Shown one piece after another: positions 1 to 6,447 of a stretch of DNA of 15,929 nt; within the stretch, counting starts at the first letter, position 1; each line of letters opens with the position of its first letter. The notes under the pieces are model-generated. The model was given only the letters and a program-made list of their open reading frames with translations, was not told the origin of the DNA and did no database searches. A program made the translations under genes and the position numbers. This stretch comes from DATBIO01 sp036556965 (GTDB lineage Bacteria > Acidobacteriota > Vicinamibacteria > Fen-336), in the NCBI GenBank assembly GCA_036556965.1, contig DATBIO010000306.1:1-15929 (forward strand), in the 5' to 3' direction.

Positions 1-2
1 CG

Positions 3-56
3 CTCAAGAAGGGCTTCTCCCTCGGGCAGTGGACGTTCTTCCAGCAGCACCTCTGA
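3..56 (+). CDS. C-terminal end of an unidentified protein (5' truncated)
   Basis: An open frame enters from the left edge and stops at TGA 54-56. It encodes 17 residues ending in GQWTFFQQHL. The dense packing and the 19-bp gap to the next gene suggest a real gene end in the same operon. The fragment is too short for me to assign a family. It could equally be a chance open frame, but frame, strand and spacing favour a genuine end. Confidence 0.5.
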   Translation, partial: LKKGFSLGQWTFFQQHL

Positions 57-75
57 GGCGCGGGGGCGGGCGGCG

Positions 76-597
76 ATGATCCGATCCTACAAAGGGGTGA
101 GCCCCCGCCTCGGCGCGCGCGTGTTCGTGGACGAGTCGGCGCAGGTGATCGGGGACGTGGAGCTGGGCGACCACGCCAGCGTCTGGATGAACGCCGTGAT
201 CCGCGGTGACGTCCACCACATCCGCATCGGCGCCTACTCGAACATCCAGGACAACTGCGTGGTGCACGTGTTCAAGGACCGGCATCCCACGGTGGTGGCC
301 GACCACGTCACCGTGGGCCATTCCGTCACCCTGCACGGCTGCCGCATCGACTCCTTCTGCCTGATCGGGATGGGCGCCATCGTCCTCAACGACGCCCACG
401 TGGGGGAGGAGTGCATCGTGGCCGCGGGCACCCTCGTCCCCGAGGGCATGGTCATCCCCCCCGGCAGCCTGGTCATGGGCCAGCCCGCGAGGTTCCGCCG
501 CCAGGTCACGGAGGAGGAGCGGGCGGGCATCCGGCGCTACGCGAGCAACTACTTCGACTACAAGGAGAGCTACCTGGCCGAGCTCGCCAAGAAGTGA
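76..597 (+). CDS. gamma-carbonic anhydrase family protein (left-handed beta-helix)
   Basis: A 173-residue protein of the gamma-class carbonic anhydrase/YrdA-like family, a cytoplasmic hexapeptide-repeat trimer. Imperfect hexapeptide repeats run from about residue 10 to 140. The three histidines that bind the metal in this family are present: H64 in the DNCVVH stretch, and H82 and H87 in GHSVTLHG. R43 and D45 in the IRGD segment and Q58 and D59 also match the family. Many members have no measurable CO2 hydration activity, so the catalytic role is inferred and the physiological role is unknown. ATG 76 is preceded only by G-rich sequence without a clear ribosome-binding site. The stop lies 4 nt before the hisS start, so the two are probably co-transcribed. 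Length is normal for the family. Confidence 0.92.
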   Translation: MIRSYKGVSPRLGARVFVDESAQVIGDVELGDHASVWMNAVIRGDVHHIRIGAYSNIQDNCVVHVFKDRHPTVVADHVTVGHSVTLHGCRIDSFCLIGMGAIVLNDAHVGEECIVAAGTLVPEGMVIPPGSLVMGQPARFRRQVTEEERAGIRRYASNYFDYKESYLAELAKK

Positions 598-601
598 CGC
601 G

Positions 602-1864
602 GTGAAGAAGGAGCCGGTCCGTGCCGTCAAGGGCACGCGCGACATCCTGCCCGACGAGGTGGGCGCCTGGCACCGCGTGGAGGCGGCGGCGCGCTCCCTC
701 TTCGCGCGCTACGGCTATCGCGAGATCCGCACCCCGGTGTTCGAGGAGACCCAGCTCTTCGCCCGCGGCATCGGCCAGGAGACGGACATCGTGGCCAAGG
801 AGATGTACACCTTCGACGACCGCGACGGGAGCTCGCTGACCCTGCGCCCGGAGGCCACCGCCGGCATCGTGCGCGCGGTCATCGAGCACAACCTGGCCAA
901 CACCGACCCCGCCCTCAAGGTCTGGGCCATGGGTCCCATGTTCCGGCGCGAGCGGCCGCAGAAGGGCCGCTACCGGCAGTTCCACCAGGTCGACGTGGAA
1001 GCCTTCGGCCTCACCCGGCCCTCCATCGACGTGGAGGTCATCGAGGTCGCCCTGCGCTACCTGGAGGAGTGCGGCGTGCGCGACGGCCTTCTCGTCCTCA
1101 ACTCGGTGGGCGACGCGCGCTGCCGGCCCGCCTACGTGGAGGCGCTGCGCGCCGCCCTGCGGCGGCACACCGCGGAGCTGTGCGCGGACTGCCAGCGGCG
1201 CACGGAGACCAACCCGCTGCGCGTGCTCGACTGCAAGGTGCCCGCCGACCAGCCCGTCATCGAAGCGCTGCCGCGCGTGGCGGACCACCTCTGCGCGGAG
1301 TGCCGCGACCACTTCTCGGAGGTCCGGCGCCAGCTCGAGCTCATGGGCGTGCCCTACCGGCTGAGCCACCGCCTGGTGCGGGGCCTCGACTACTACACGC
1401 GCACGACCTTCGAGGTGCTGAGCGGCGCCCTGGGCGCCCAGAACAGCGTGCTGGGCGGCGGGCGCTACGACGGCCTGGTGAGGGACCTGGGCGGCCCCGA
1501 CCTCGCGGGCATCGGCTTCGCGCTGGGCATGGAGCGCCTCGTCATGCTGGCGCCGGAGCCGGCGGGGGAGGGCCGCGCCGACGTCTTCCTGGCCCCCCTG
1601 GCCGCGGAGGCGCTCGACGACGCGCTGCTCCTCCAGGGCCGGCTGCGGCGGGCGGGGCTGCGCGTGCTGCTGGACCACGAGGGATCGAGCCTCAAGGCGC
1701 AGATGAAGCGCGCGGACCGGCTGGGGGCGCGCTTCGTGGCCCTCCGCGGCGAGGACGAGCGGAGGAAGGGCGTGTGGACGGTGCGCGACATGCGCGGCTC
1801 GGCCCAGGAAGAGGTGGCGGACGCGGCCGTGTTCGCCCACCTCGTGGACAAGAAGGAGTCCTAG
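602..1864 (+). CDS. hisS: histidine--tRNA ligase (HisRS)
   Basis: A 420-residue class II aminoacyl-tRNA synthetase that charges tRNA-His with histidine in the cytoplasm. The N-terminal KGTRDILP segment is typical. Motif 2 is seen as MFRRERPQKGRYRQFHQ from residue 113. The histidine-specific signature RGLDYYTRT is at 260-268, LGGGRYDGL at 284-292, and motif 3 GIGFALGMERL near 303-313. The last ~90 residues form the alpha/beta anticodon-binding domain. Start is GTG 602, giving the family-typical N-terminus; no strong Shine-Dalgarno is visible, and the 4-nt gap suggests coupling to the upstream gene. The last codons contain AAGGAG (1853-1858), which serves as the ribosome-binding site of aspS. 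Pairing of hisS with aspS is a common bacterial arrangement. Confidence 0.97.
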   Translation: MKKEPVRAVKGTRDILPDEVGAWHRVEAAARSLFARYGYREIRTPVFEETQLFARGIGQETDIVAKEMYTFDDRDGSSLTLRPEATAGIVRAVIEHNLANTDPALKVWAMGPMFRRERPQKGRYRQFHQVDVEAFGLTRPSIDVEVIEVALRYLEECGVRDGLLVLNSVGDARCRPAYVEALRAALRRHTAELCADCQRRTETNPLRVLDCKVPADQPVIEALPRVADHLCAECRDHFSEVRRQLELMGVPYRLSHRLVRGLDYYTRTTFEVLSGALGAQNSVLGGGRYDGLVRDLGGPDLAGIGFALGMERLVMLAPEPAGEGRADVFLAPLAAEALDDALLLQGRLRRAGLRVLLDHEGSSLKAQMKRADRLGARFVALRGEDERRKGVWTVRDMRGSAQEEVADAAVFAHLVDKKES

Positions 1865-1867
1865 GCA

Positions 1868-3670
1868 ATGGCGGAGACCCTGGGCGACCTCGCCCGCACC
1901 CACTACTGCGGCACCCTGCGCGCGGAGCACGTGGGCAGCACGGTGGTGGTCATGGGCTGGGCGGCCACGCGGCGCGACCTCGGCGGCGTGGTCTTCATCG
2001 ACCTGCGCGACCGGGAGGGCCTCTGCCAGGTGGTGGCGCGCCCGGAGGTGTCGGCGGAAGCCCACGCCTCCGCCGACCGCGTGCGCACGGAGTGGGTCCT
2101 GGCCGTGGTGGGGGAGGTGGCCGCCCGCTCCCCGGAGACGGTGAACCCCAAGCTCGATACCGGCGCCGTGGAGGTCCTGGCCCGCGAGATCCGCGTGCTC
2201 TCGGAGGCGCGCACGCCGCCGTTCCCCATCGAGGACGAGCTGTCCACGGCGGAGGAGATCCGGCTCCGCCACCGCTACCTCGACCTCCGGCGCCCGCGCA
2301 TGCAGCGCAACCTCCGCCTGCGCCACCAGGTCGCCCTCGAGGTGCGCCGCTACCTGGACGAGCAGGGCTTCTACGAGATCGAGACGCCGTTCCTCACCAA
2401 GTCCACGCCGGAGGGGGCGCGCGACTACCTGGTGCCCTCGCGCGTGCACCATGGCAGCTTCTACGCCCTGCCCCAGTCCCCCCAGATCTTCAAGCAGATC
2501 CTCATGATCTCGGGCCTGGACCGCTACTTCCAGATCGCGCGCTGCTTCCGGGACGAGGACCTGCGCGCGGACCGCCAGCCCGAGTTCACGCAGATCGACC
2601 TCGAGATGTCCTACCCGCGCCTGGAGTCGATCGTGGAGCTGATCGAGCCCATGATGCAGCGCCTGCTCCGCCTGGTGGGGGACGAGGCGCCCCGGCCCTT
2701 CCCGCGCCTCACCTACCGCGAGGCCATGGACCTCTTCGGCTCCGACAAGCCCGACCTGCGCTTCGCCATGACCCTCAGCGACGTCAGCGAGGAGATGGCG
2801 GCCCTGGGCCTGGAGGGCTTCCCCGCCCTCATCGCGGGCGGCGCGCGCGCGCGCGCGCTGGCCCTCCCCGCCGCGGGCGGGGTCAGCGGCACCCGCCTGC
2901 GCAAGATCAACGAGGAGCTGTGGCTGGGGCGCATCGTGCCCGACGCGCGCGGCACGCGGCGCAACCTCTTCACCCTCAAGGCCACCGAGGAGGCCGTGGG
3001 CAACCTGGTCCGCAAGGGGGCGAGCGAGGCGGTGGCGCGGCGGCTGCTCCAGAAGGCGGGCGCCGAGCCCGACGACGTGGTCCTGGTAGGCGTGGACGCG
3101 CCCGCCGCCGTCTCCACGGCCATGGGGGTGTTGCGCCTGGAGATGGGGCGCGAGCTCAGGCTGGTGGACGAGAAGGCCTGGCGCTTCCTGTGGGTGACCG
3201 ACTTCCCGCTCCTGGACTGGGACGAGCGCGAGCGGCGCTGGGTCAGCATGCACCACCCGTTCACCTCCCCCCGCGACGAGGACGTGCCGCTGCTGGACGG
3301 CGACCCCGGCGCGGTGCGGGCCAAGGCCTACGACCTCGTGCTCAACGGCCTCGAGCTTGGCGGGGGGAGCATCCGCATCCACGACTCCGCGCTCCAGGCC
3401 CGGATCTTCCAGGTCCTCTCCCTCGGCGAAGAGGAGACGCGCGACCGCTTCGGCTTCTTCCTCGACGCCCTCCAGTACGGCACGCCCCCCCACGGGGGCA
3501 TCGCGCTGGGCCTGGACCGCCTGGTCATGCTCCTCGCCCGCGAGCACTCCCTGCGCGACGTCATCGCCTTCCCCAAGACGGCGTCCGCCACCGACCTCAT
3601 GAGCGGGTCGCCCTCGCCCGTGGGCGACGTGCAGCTGCGCGACCTGGGGCTGGTCCCCGTGCGGCGGTGA
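1868..3670 (+). CDS. aspS: aspartate--tRNA ligase (bacterial-type AspRS)
   Basis: A 600-residue class IIb synthetase that attaches aspartate to tRNA. The N-terminal OB-fold anticodon-binding domain covers about residues 1-120. The flipping-loop region TPEGARDYLVPSR and the QSPQ motif at 203-206 follow. Motif 2 begins FRDEDLRADRQPEFTQ at 227. The bacteria-specific GAD insertion lies roughly between residues 300 and 420, and motif 3 GGIALGLDRLVMLL is near the C-terminus. ATG 1868 has AAGGAG 9 nt upstream inside hisS. L38 in the RRDLGG segment aligns with E. coli Leu30, where non-discriminating enzymes such as that of Pseudomonas have His; this leans towards an Asp-specific enzyme, but one residue is not proof. 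A perfect (GC)9 tract at 2841-2858 lies within the insertion-domain coding sequence. Confidence 0.97.
   Translation: MAETLGDLARTHYCGTLRAEHVGSTVVVMGWAATRRDLGGVVFIDLRDREGLCQVVARPEVSAEAHASADRVRTEWVLAVVGEVAARSPETVNPKLDTGAVEVLAREIRVLSEARTPPFPIEDELSTAEEIRLRHRYLDLRRPRMQRNLRLRHQVALEVRRYLDEQGFYEIETPFLTKSTPEGARDYLVPSRVHHGSFYALPQSPQIFKQILMISGLDRYFQIARCFRDEDLRADRQPEFTQIDLEMSYPRLESIVELIEPMMQRLLRLVGDEAPRPFPRLTYREAMDLFGSDKPDLRFAMTLSDVSEEMAALGLEGFPALIAGGARARALALPAAGGVSGTRLRKINEELWLGRIVPDARGTRRNLFTLKATEEAVGNLVRKGASEAVARRLLQKAGAEPDDVVLVGVDAPAAVSTAMGVLRLEMGRELRLVDEKAWRFLWVTDFPLLDWDERERRWVSMHHPFTSPRDEDVPLLDGDPGAVRAKAYDLVLNGLELGGGSIRIHDSALQARIFQVLSLGEEETRDRFGFFLDALQYGTPPHGGIALGLDRLVMLLAREHSLRDVIAFPKTASATDLMSGSPSPVGDVQLRDLGLVPVRR
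2841..2858 (+). repeat. (GC)9 dinucleotide tract inside aspS
   Basis: Nine uninterrupted GC units encode part of the ARARAL stretch in the AspRS insertion domain. Such a tract can slip during replication and favours Z-form DNA; the frame is intact here. Confidence 0.8.
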
Positions 3671-3704
3671 GGGAGGGAGGCGGTGCCGGCGCTTCTCCCT
3701 TCCC
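3671..3704 (+). terminator. possible terminator hairpin after aspS
   Basis: Directly after the aspS stop, GGGAGGGAG (3671-3679) can pair with CTCCCTTCCC (3695-3704) around a GC-rich loop, with one bulge. No T-run follows, so it is not a canonical intrinsic terminator. Its position between the aspS stop and a new promoter at 3712 suggests a transcription-unit boundary. Confidence 0.3.
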
Positions 3705-3711
3705 GGCGGCC

Positions 3712-3741
3712 TTGACCCCGCTCGGCGGCGGGGCTTAAGCT
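3712..3741 (+). promoter_or_regulatory. sigma70-type promoter for the phoH-ybeY-corC-era cluster
   Basis: A -35 element TTGACC (3712-3717) is followed after 18 bp by TAAGCT (3736-3741), which keeps the T, A and final T of the TANNNT -10 form. The predicted start point is near 3748, three or four bases before an ATG at 3752 that opens a short leader ORF, and about 80 nt before phoH. The -35 is strong and the -10 moderate. Predicted by eye only. Confidence 0.5.
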
Positions 3742-3751
3742 GAATTCACCC

Positions 3752-3826
3752 ATGGTCAGCGCGCGTCCTTGCTTCCCGCGCCGTCCGCACGGCGGCGTAC
3801 CGCCGCTCTCTTCCGCCTGCTGCTGA
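3752..3826 (+). CDS. 24-residue leader ORF upstream of phoH (putative)
   Basis: ATG 3752 opens a 24-codon frame that ends Ala-Cys-Cys-stop at 3826, four bases before the phoH ATG at 3831. The peptide starts MVSARPCFPRRP and is rich in Pro, Arg and Cys, with three cysteines. It matches no family I know. The -10 of the upstream promoter ends 10 nt before this ATG, so its mRNA would be almost leaderless. phoH has no Shine-Dalgarno sequence of its own, so ribosomes terminating here could re-initiate on phoH. The frame also spans two overlapping hairpins. This may be a translational-coupling or attenuation leader, or simply a chance frame in a 160-bp spacer. It is not in the phoH frame. Confidence 0.35.
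   Translation: MVSARPCFPRRPHGGVPPLSSACC
3779..3806 (+). promoter_or_regulatory. two mutually exclusive hairpins in the phoH leader
   Basis: CGCCGT (3779-3784) and ACGGCG (3789-3794) form a perfect 6-bp stem with a 4-nt loop. GCGGCG (3792-3797) and CGCCGC (3801-3806) form a second perfect 6-bp stem with a 3-nt loop. Positions 3792-3794 belong to both, so only one can form fully at a time. No T-run follows either. Function is unproven. Confidence 0.35.
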
Positions 3827-3830
3827 CCAG

Positions 3831-4781
3831 ATGACGCGCGTCCCCGTCCCCGAGAGGGGAGCGGAGGTTCTCTTCGGGACCCACGACGAGAACCTGCGCT
3901 TCCTGGAGGAGCGCCTCAAGGTGCGCATCAGCAGCCACGGCGACGCGCTGCAGGTCGACGGCGACACGGAGGGGGAGCGCGTGGTGGCCCGGATCATCGG
4001 GCAGCTGGGCGAGATGATGGCGGACGGCTACGCCGTGGGAGCGGGGGACGTGCGCCTGGCCGCCCAGCTCTTCTCCGAGGACGGCGACGTCAAGCTGCGC
4101 GAGTACCTGATGCGCCCCGCCGTGCGCGGGGCGAAGAAGACGGTGGTGCCGCGCAGCCTCAACCAGCGCACCTACCTCGACGAGATCGCCCGCCACGACA
4201 TGGTCTTCGGCATCGGCCCCGCGGGCACGGGCAAGACCTACCTGGCCGTGGCCCAGGCCGTGGCCAGCCTGAACGCGAAGTCGGTGAGCCGCATCATCCT
4301 GGCGCGCCCGGCGGTGGAGGCGGGCGAGCGGCTGGGCTTCCTGCCCGGCGACCTCCAGCAGAAGGTGGACCCCTACCTGCGGCCCCTCTACGACGCGCTC
4401 TACGACCTCATCGACTACGAGAAGGTGCTGCGCCTCATGGAGCGCAACGCCATCGAGGTGGCCCCCATCGCCTTCATGCGCGGCCGCACCCTCAACGACG
4501 CCTTCGTCATCATCGACGAGGCCCAGAACACGACGCCGGAGCAGATGAAGATGGTGCTCACGCGCATCGGCTTCGGGTCCAAGGTCGTCATCACGGGCGA
4601 CATCACGCAGATCGACCTGCCCAGCGGCCGCACCTCCGGCCTGGTGGAGGCCATCGCCGTGCTCGCCAACACCAAGGGCATCTCCTTCGTCTACTTCGAC
4701 GAGAGGGACGTCGTGCGCCACAAGCTCGTGCAGGCCGTGATCAAGGCCTACGAGGCCTACGGCCAGGCGCCGGCCAAGTAG
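3831..4781 (+). CDS. PhoH-like ATPase (PhoL/YbeZ type)
   Basis: A 316-residue cytoplasmic P-loop NTPase of the PhoH/YbeZ family, linked in other bacteria to RNA metabolism and partnership with YbeY. Walker A GPAGTGKT is at residues 129-136 and the Walker B-like IIDEAQNTT has D229-E230. The conserved blocks RPAVEAGERLGFLPGDLQQKVDPYLRPLYDAL and FMRGRTLNDAF match E. coli YbeZ closely. The ~110-residue N-terminal portion matches the YbeZ N-terminal region. ATG 3831 is the only plausible start: the frame upstream to the stop at 3741-3743 contains no ATG, GTG or TTG. No Shine-Dalgarno is seen; the leader ORF stop lies 4 nt upstream. ybeY follows 11 nt after the stop, the classical order. Biochemical activity is known mainly by homology (ATPase and proposed helicase). 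Confidence 0.94.
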   Translation: MTRVPVPERGAEVLFGTHDENLRFLEERLKVRISSHGDALQVDGDTEGERVVARIIGQLGEMMADGYAVGAGDVRLAAQLFSEDGDVKLREYLMRPAVRGAKKTVVPRSLNQRTYLDEIARHDMVFGIGPAGTGKTYLAVAQAVASLNAKSVSRIILARPAVEAGERLGFLPGDLQQKVDPYLRPLYDALYDLIDYEKVLRLMERNAIEVAPIAFMRGRTLNDAFVIIDEAQNTTPEQMKMVLTRIGFGSKVVITGDITQIDLPSGRTSGLVEAIAVLANTKGISFVYFDERDVVRHKLVQAVIKAYEAYGQAPAK

Positions 4782-4792
4782 CCGCCGACGCC

Positions 4793-5221
4793 ATGCCCGC
4801 CACCCAACCACGCGGACGCCTCGAAGTCGTGCTGGTGAACCGCCAGCGCCGGCGGCGCGTGGCCGCCGCGCGCCTGCGCCGCGTCCTGGAGGGGGCGGCG
4901 CGCGCCCTCCGGGTGAGGGGGGAGGTGGCCCTGGTGCTCACGGGCGACCGGGCCATCCGCTCCCTGAGCGCGCGCTACCGGCGCAAGGACAAGCCCACCG
5001 ACGTGCTCTCGTTCCCGGCGGGAGGCGCGGTGGGCCTGGGCGACATCGTGATCAGCGTGGAGACGGCCGCGCGCAACGCGCGCGGGCGCGGCCGCAGCCT
5101 GGCCCGCGAGCTGGACGTGCTGGCCCTGCACGGGTTCCTGCACGTCCTGGGCTACGACCACGAGACGGACGACGGCGCCATGGAGCGGCTGGAGCGGCGT
5201 CTGCGGAGGCGGCTCCTGTGA
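4793..5221 (+). CDS. ybeY: endoribonuclease YbeY (16S rRNA 3'-end maturation)
   Basis: A 142-residue UPF0054 zinc-dependent endoribonuclease, acting in 16S rRNA 3'-end processing and late 70S ribosome quality control. The metal-binding signature HGFLHVLGYDH is present, giving ligands H113, H117 and H123. The preceding KPTDVLSFP segment (substrate-side loop) is also diagnostic. The N-terminus is unusually basic (RQRRRR near residues 17-22), fitting RNA contact. ATG 4793 is 11 nt after phoH with no strong Shine-Dalgarno, suggesting coupling. Its TGA overlaps the GTG start of the CBS-domain gene in the sequence GTGA. Length is slightly below typical (about 150) but all core motifs are intact. 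Confidence 0.95.
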   Translation: MPATQPRGRLEVVLVNRQRRRRVAAARLRRVLEGAARALRVRGEVALVLTGDRAIRSLSARYRRKDKPTDVLSFPAGGAVGLGDIVISVETAARNARGRGRSLARELDVLALHGFLHVLGYDHETDDGAMERLERRLRRRLL

Positions 5222-6447
5222 GCCTGGTCAAGGTCGTCCTCTTCATCGTCCTGGCCGCCCTCTCCGTGACCCTGGCCGCGGTGGAGGCGGCCTTCTACCT
5301 GATCAAGCGGCGGCGGCTGGGCCACCTCGCCCTGCACAACCCCCGCGCCGAGCTCGTGAACCGCTACCTGGACGACCCGCCCACCCTGCTCATGCCCGTG
5401 CACATGGGCACCTACACCGCGCACGTGGCCATGACCCTGGTGCTGGCCTCGCTGTTCATGGACCTCATCGACCGCTGGGCCCTCGTGGTGGCCTTCCTCA
5501 TGATGGTGGCCTACCTGCTCCTGCTGCGGCTGAGCGTGCCCTACGCCCTCGTGCGGCGGAACCCCGAGCGGTCGCTGCTCCTGCTCCTGCCCGGCTTCCA
5601 CCTCTACGCCCACGCCCTGAGCCCGGTGGTGGCCGCCCTGCGCAAGCAGAAGGCGCGGGCCATGCAGTCGGGGGAGGCGGAGGTGGGGGCGGAGGCGCCC
5701 CCCCCCGAGGTGCCCCCCCCTCCCGTGCACGACGAGGACGAGGGCCGGCTCATCGAAGCGGTCACGCGCTTCGAGATGACCCAGGTGCGCGACGTGATGA
5801 CGCCGCGCCCGGACATCGTGGCCATCCCCATCGACGGCACCCTGGGCGACCTGCGCCGGGTGCTGCGCGAGACCAAGTACAGCCGGGTGCCGGTCACGGG
5901 GGAGAACCTCGACGACATCCAGGGGGTGATCCTCGTCCGCGACGTGCTCGAGTTCGACGGCCAGGAAAGCGCGCCCTTGCGCCCGCTGGTGCGGCCGGTG
6001 TACCTGGTGCCGGAGACGAAGAAGATCGCCGAGCTGCTGAAGGACTTCCAGGAGCGCCGCACGACCTTCGCCGTGGTGGTGGACGAGTACGGGGGCACCG
6101 CCGGCCTGGCCTCCGTGGAGGACATCGTGGAAGAGCTGGTGGGCGAGATCAAGGACGAGTACGACGTGGAGACGGAGCCCATCGCCGTGGAAGGCGACGG
6201 CAGCGTGCTGGTGGCCGGCCGCGTGAACGTGGAGCGCCTGGAGCAGGCCCTGGAGACCACCCTCAGCAACGGGGAGGACGTGGACACCGTGGGCGGCCTC
6301 GTCACCACCGCCTTCGGCCGCGTGCCCAGCGAGGGGGAGAGCGTGGACTACAAGGGGTTCACGCTGGAGGTGGTGGACGCGGAGAGCAAGCGGGTCAACC
6401 GCGTGCGCTTCCGGCGCAAGCGTCCGCCCGCGGAAGCCGCGCCGTGA
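5218..6447 (+). CDS. CNNM/CorC-type membrane protein with CBS pair (HCC family)
   Basis: A 409-residue membrane protein of the hemolysin-C/CorC/CNNM group, implicated in Mg2+ or Co2+ export and homeostasis. About four hydrophobic segments lie near residues 3-29, 61-81, 87-110 and 119-138, forming a divergent DUF21-like domain. A proline-rich linker at 161-169 is encoded by C9 (5698-5706) and C8 (5713-5720) runs. A CBS-domain pair follows from about 190 (VRDVMTPRPDIVAIP) to 312 (VDEYGGTAGLASVEDIVEELVGEI split across its end), then the CorC/HlyC C-terminal domain at about 325-403 (DTVGGLV, FGRVPSEGE). Start is GTG 5218, overlapping the ybeY stop. Its own stop overlaps era. E. coli has the related soluble YbeX/CorC at this position, without the membrane domain. 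Transport function is inferred. Confidence 0.88.
   Translation: MSLVKVVLFIVLAALSVTLAAVEAAFYLIKRRRLGHLALHNPRAELVNRYLDDPPTLLMPVHMGTYTAHVAMTLVLASLFMDLIDRWALVVAFLMMVAYLLLLRLSVPYALVRRNPERSLLLLLPGFHLYAHALSPVVAALRKQKARAMQSGEAEVGAEAPPPEVPPPPVHDEDEGRLIEAVTRFEMTQVRDVMTPRPDIVAIPIDGTLGDLRRVLRETKYSRVPVTGENLDDIQGVILVRDVLEFDGQESAPLRPLVRPVYLVPETKKIAELLKDFQERRTTFAVVVDEYGGTAGLASVEDIVEELVGEIKDEYDVETEPIAVEGDGSVLVAGRVNVERLEQALETTLSNGEDVDTVGGLVTTAFGRVPSEGESVDYKGFTLEVVDAESKRVNRVRFRRKRPPAEAAP
5698..5720 (+). repeat. two poly-C tracts (C9 and C8) in the CBS-protein gene
   Basis: C9 at 5698-5706 and C8 at 5713-5720 encode the proline linker between the membrane and CBS domains. Length change by one base would truncate the protein after its membrane domain. 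Confidence 0.8.

Noticed and set aside
506..3547. A 1013-codon open frame on the minus strand opposite hisS and aspS
   Set aside because: It is antisense to two unmistakable synthetase genes; its product is low-complexity and His/Arg/Ala/Gly-rich, as expected from the third-position GC bias of the real genes.
1069..3738. An 889-codon plus-strand open frame overlapping hisS and aspS
   Set aside because: It runs out of frame through both genes and is composed almost entirely of Arg, Pro, Gly and Ala, a typical high-GC shadow frame.
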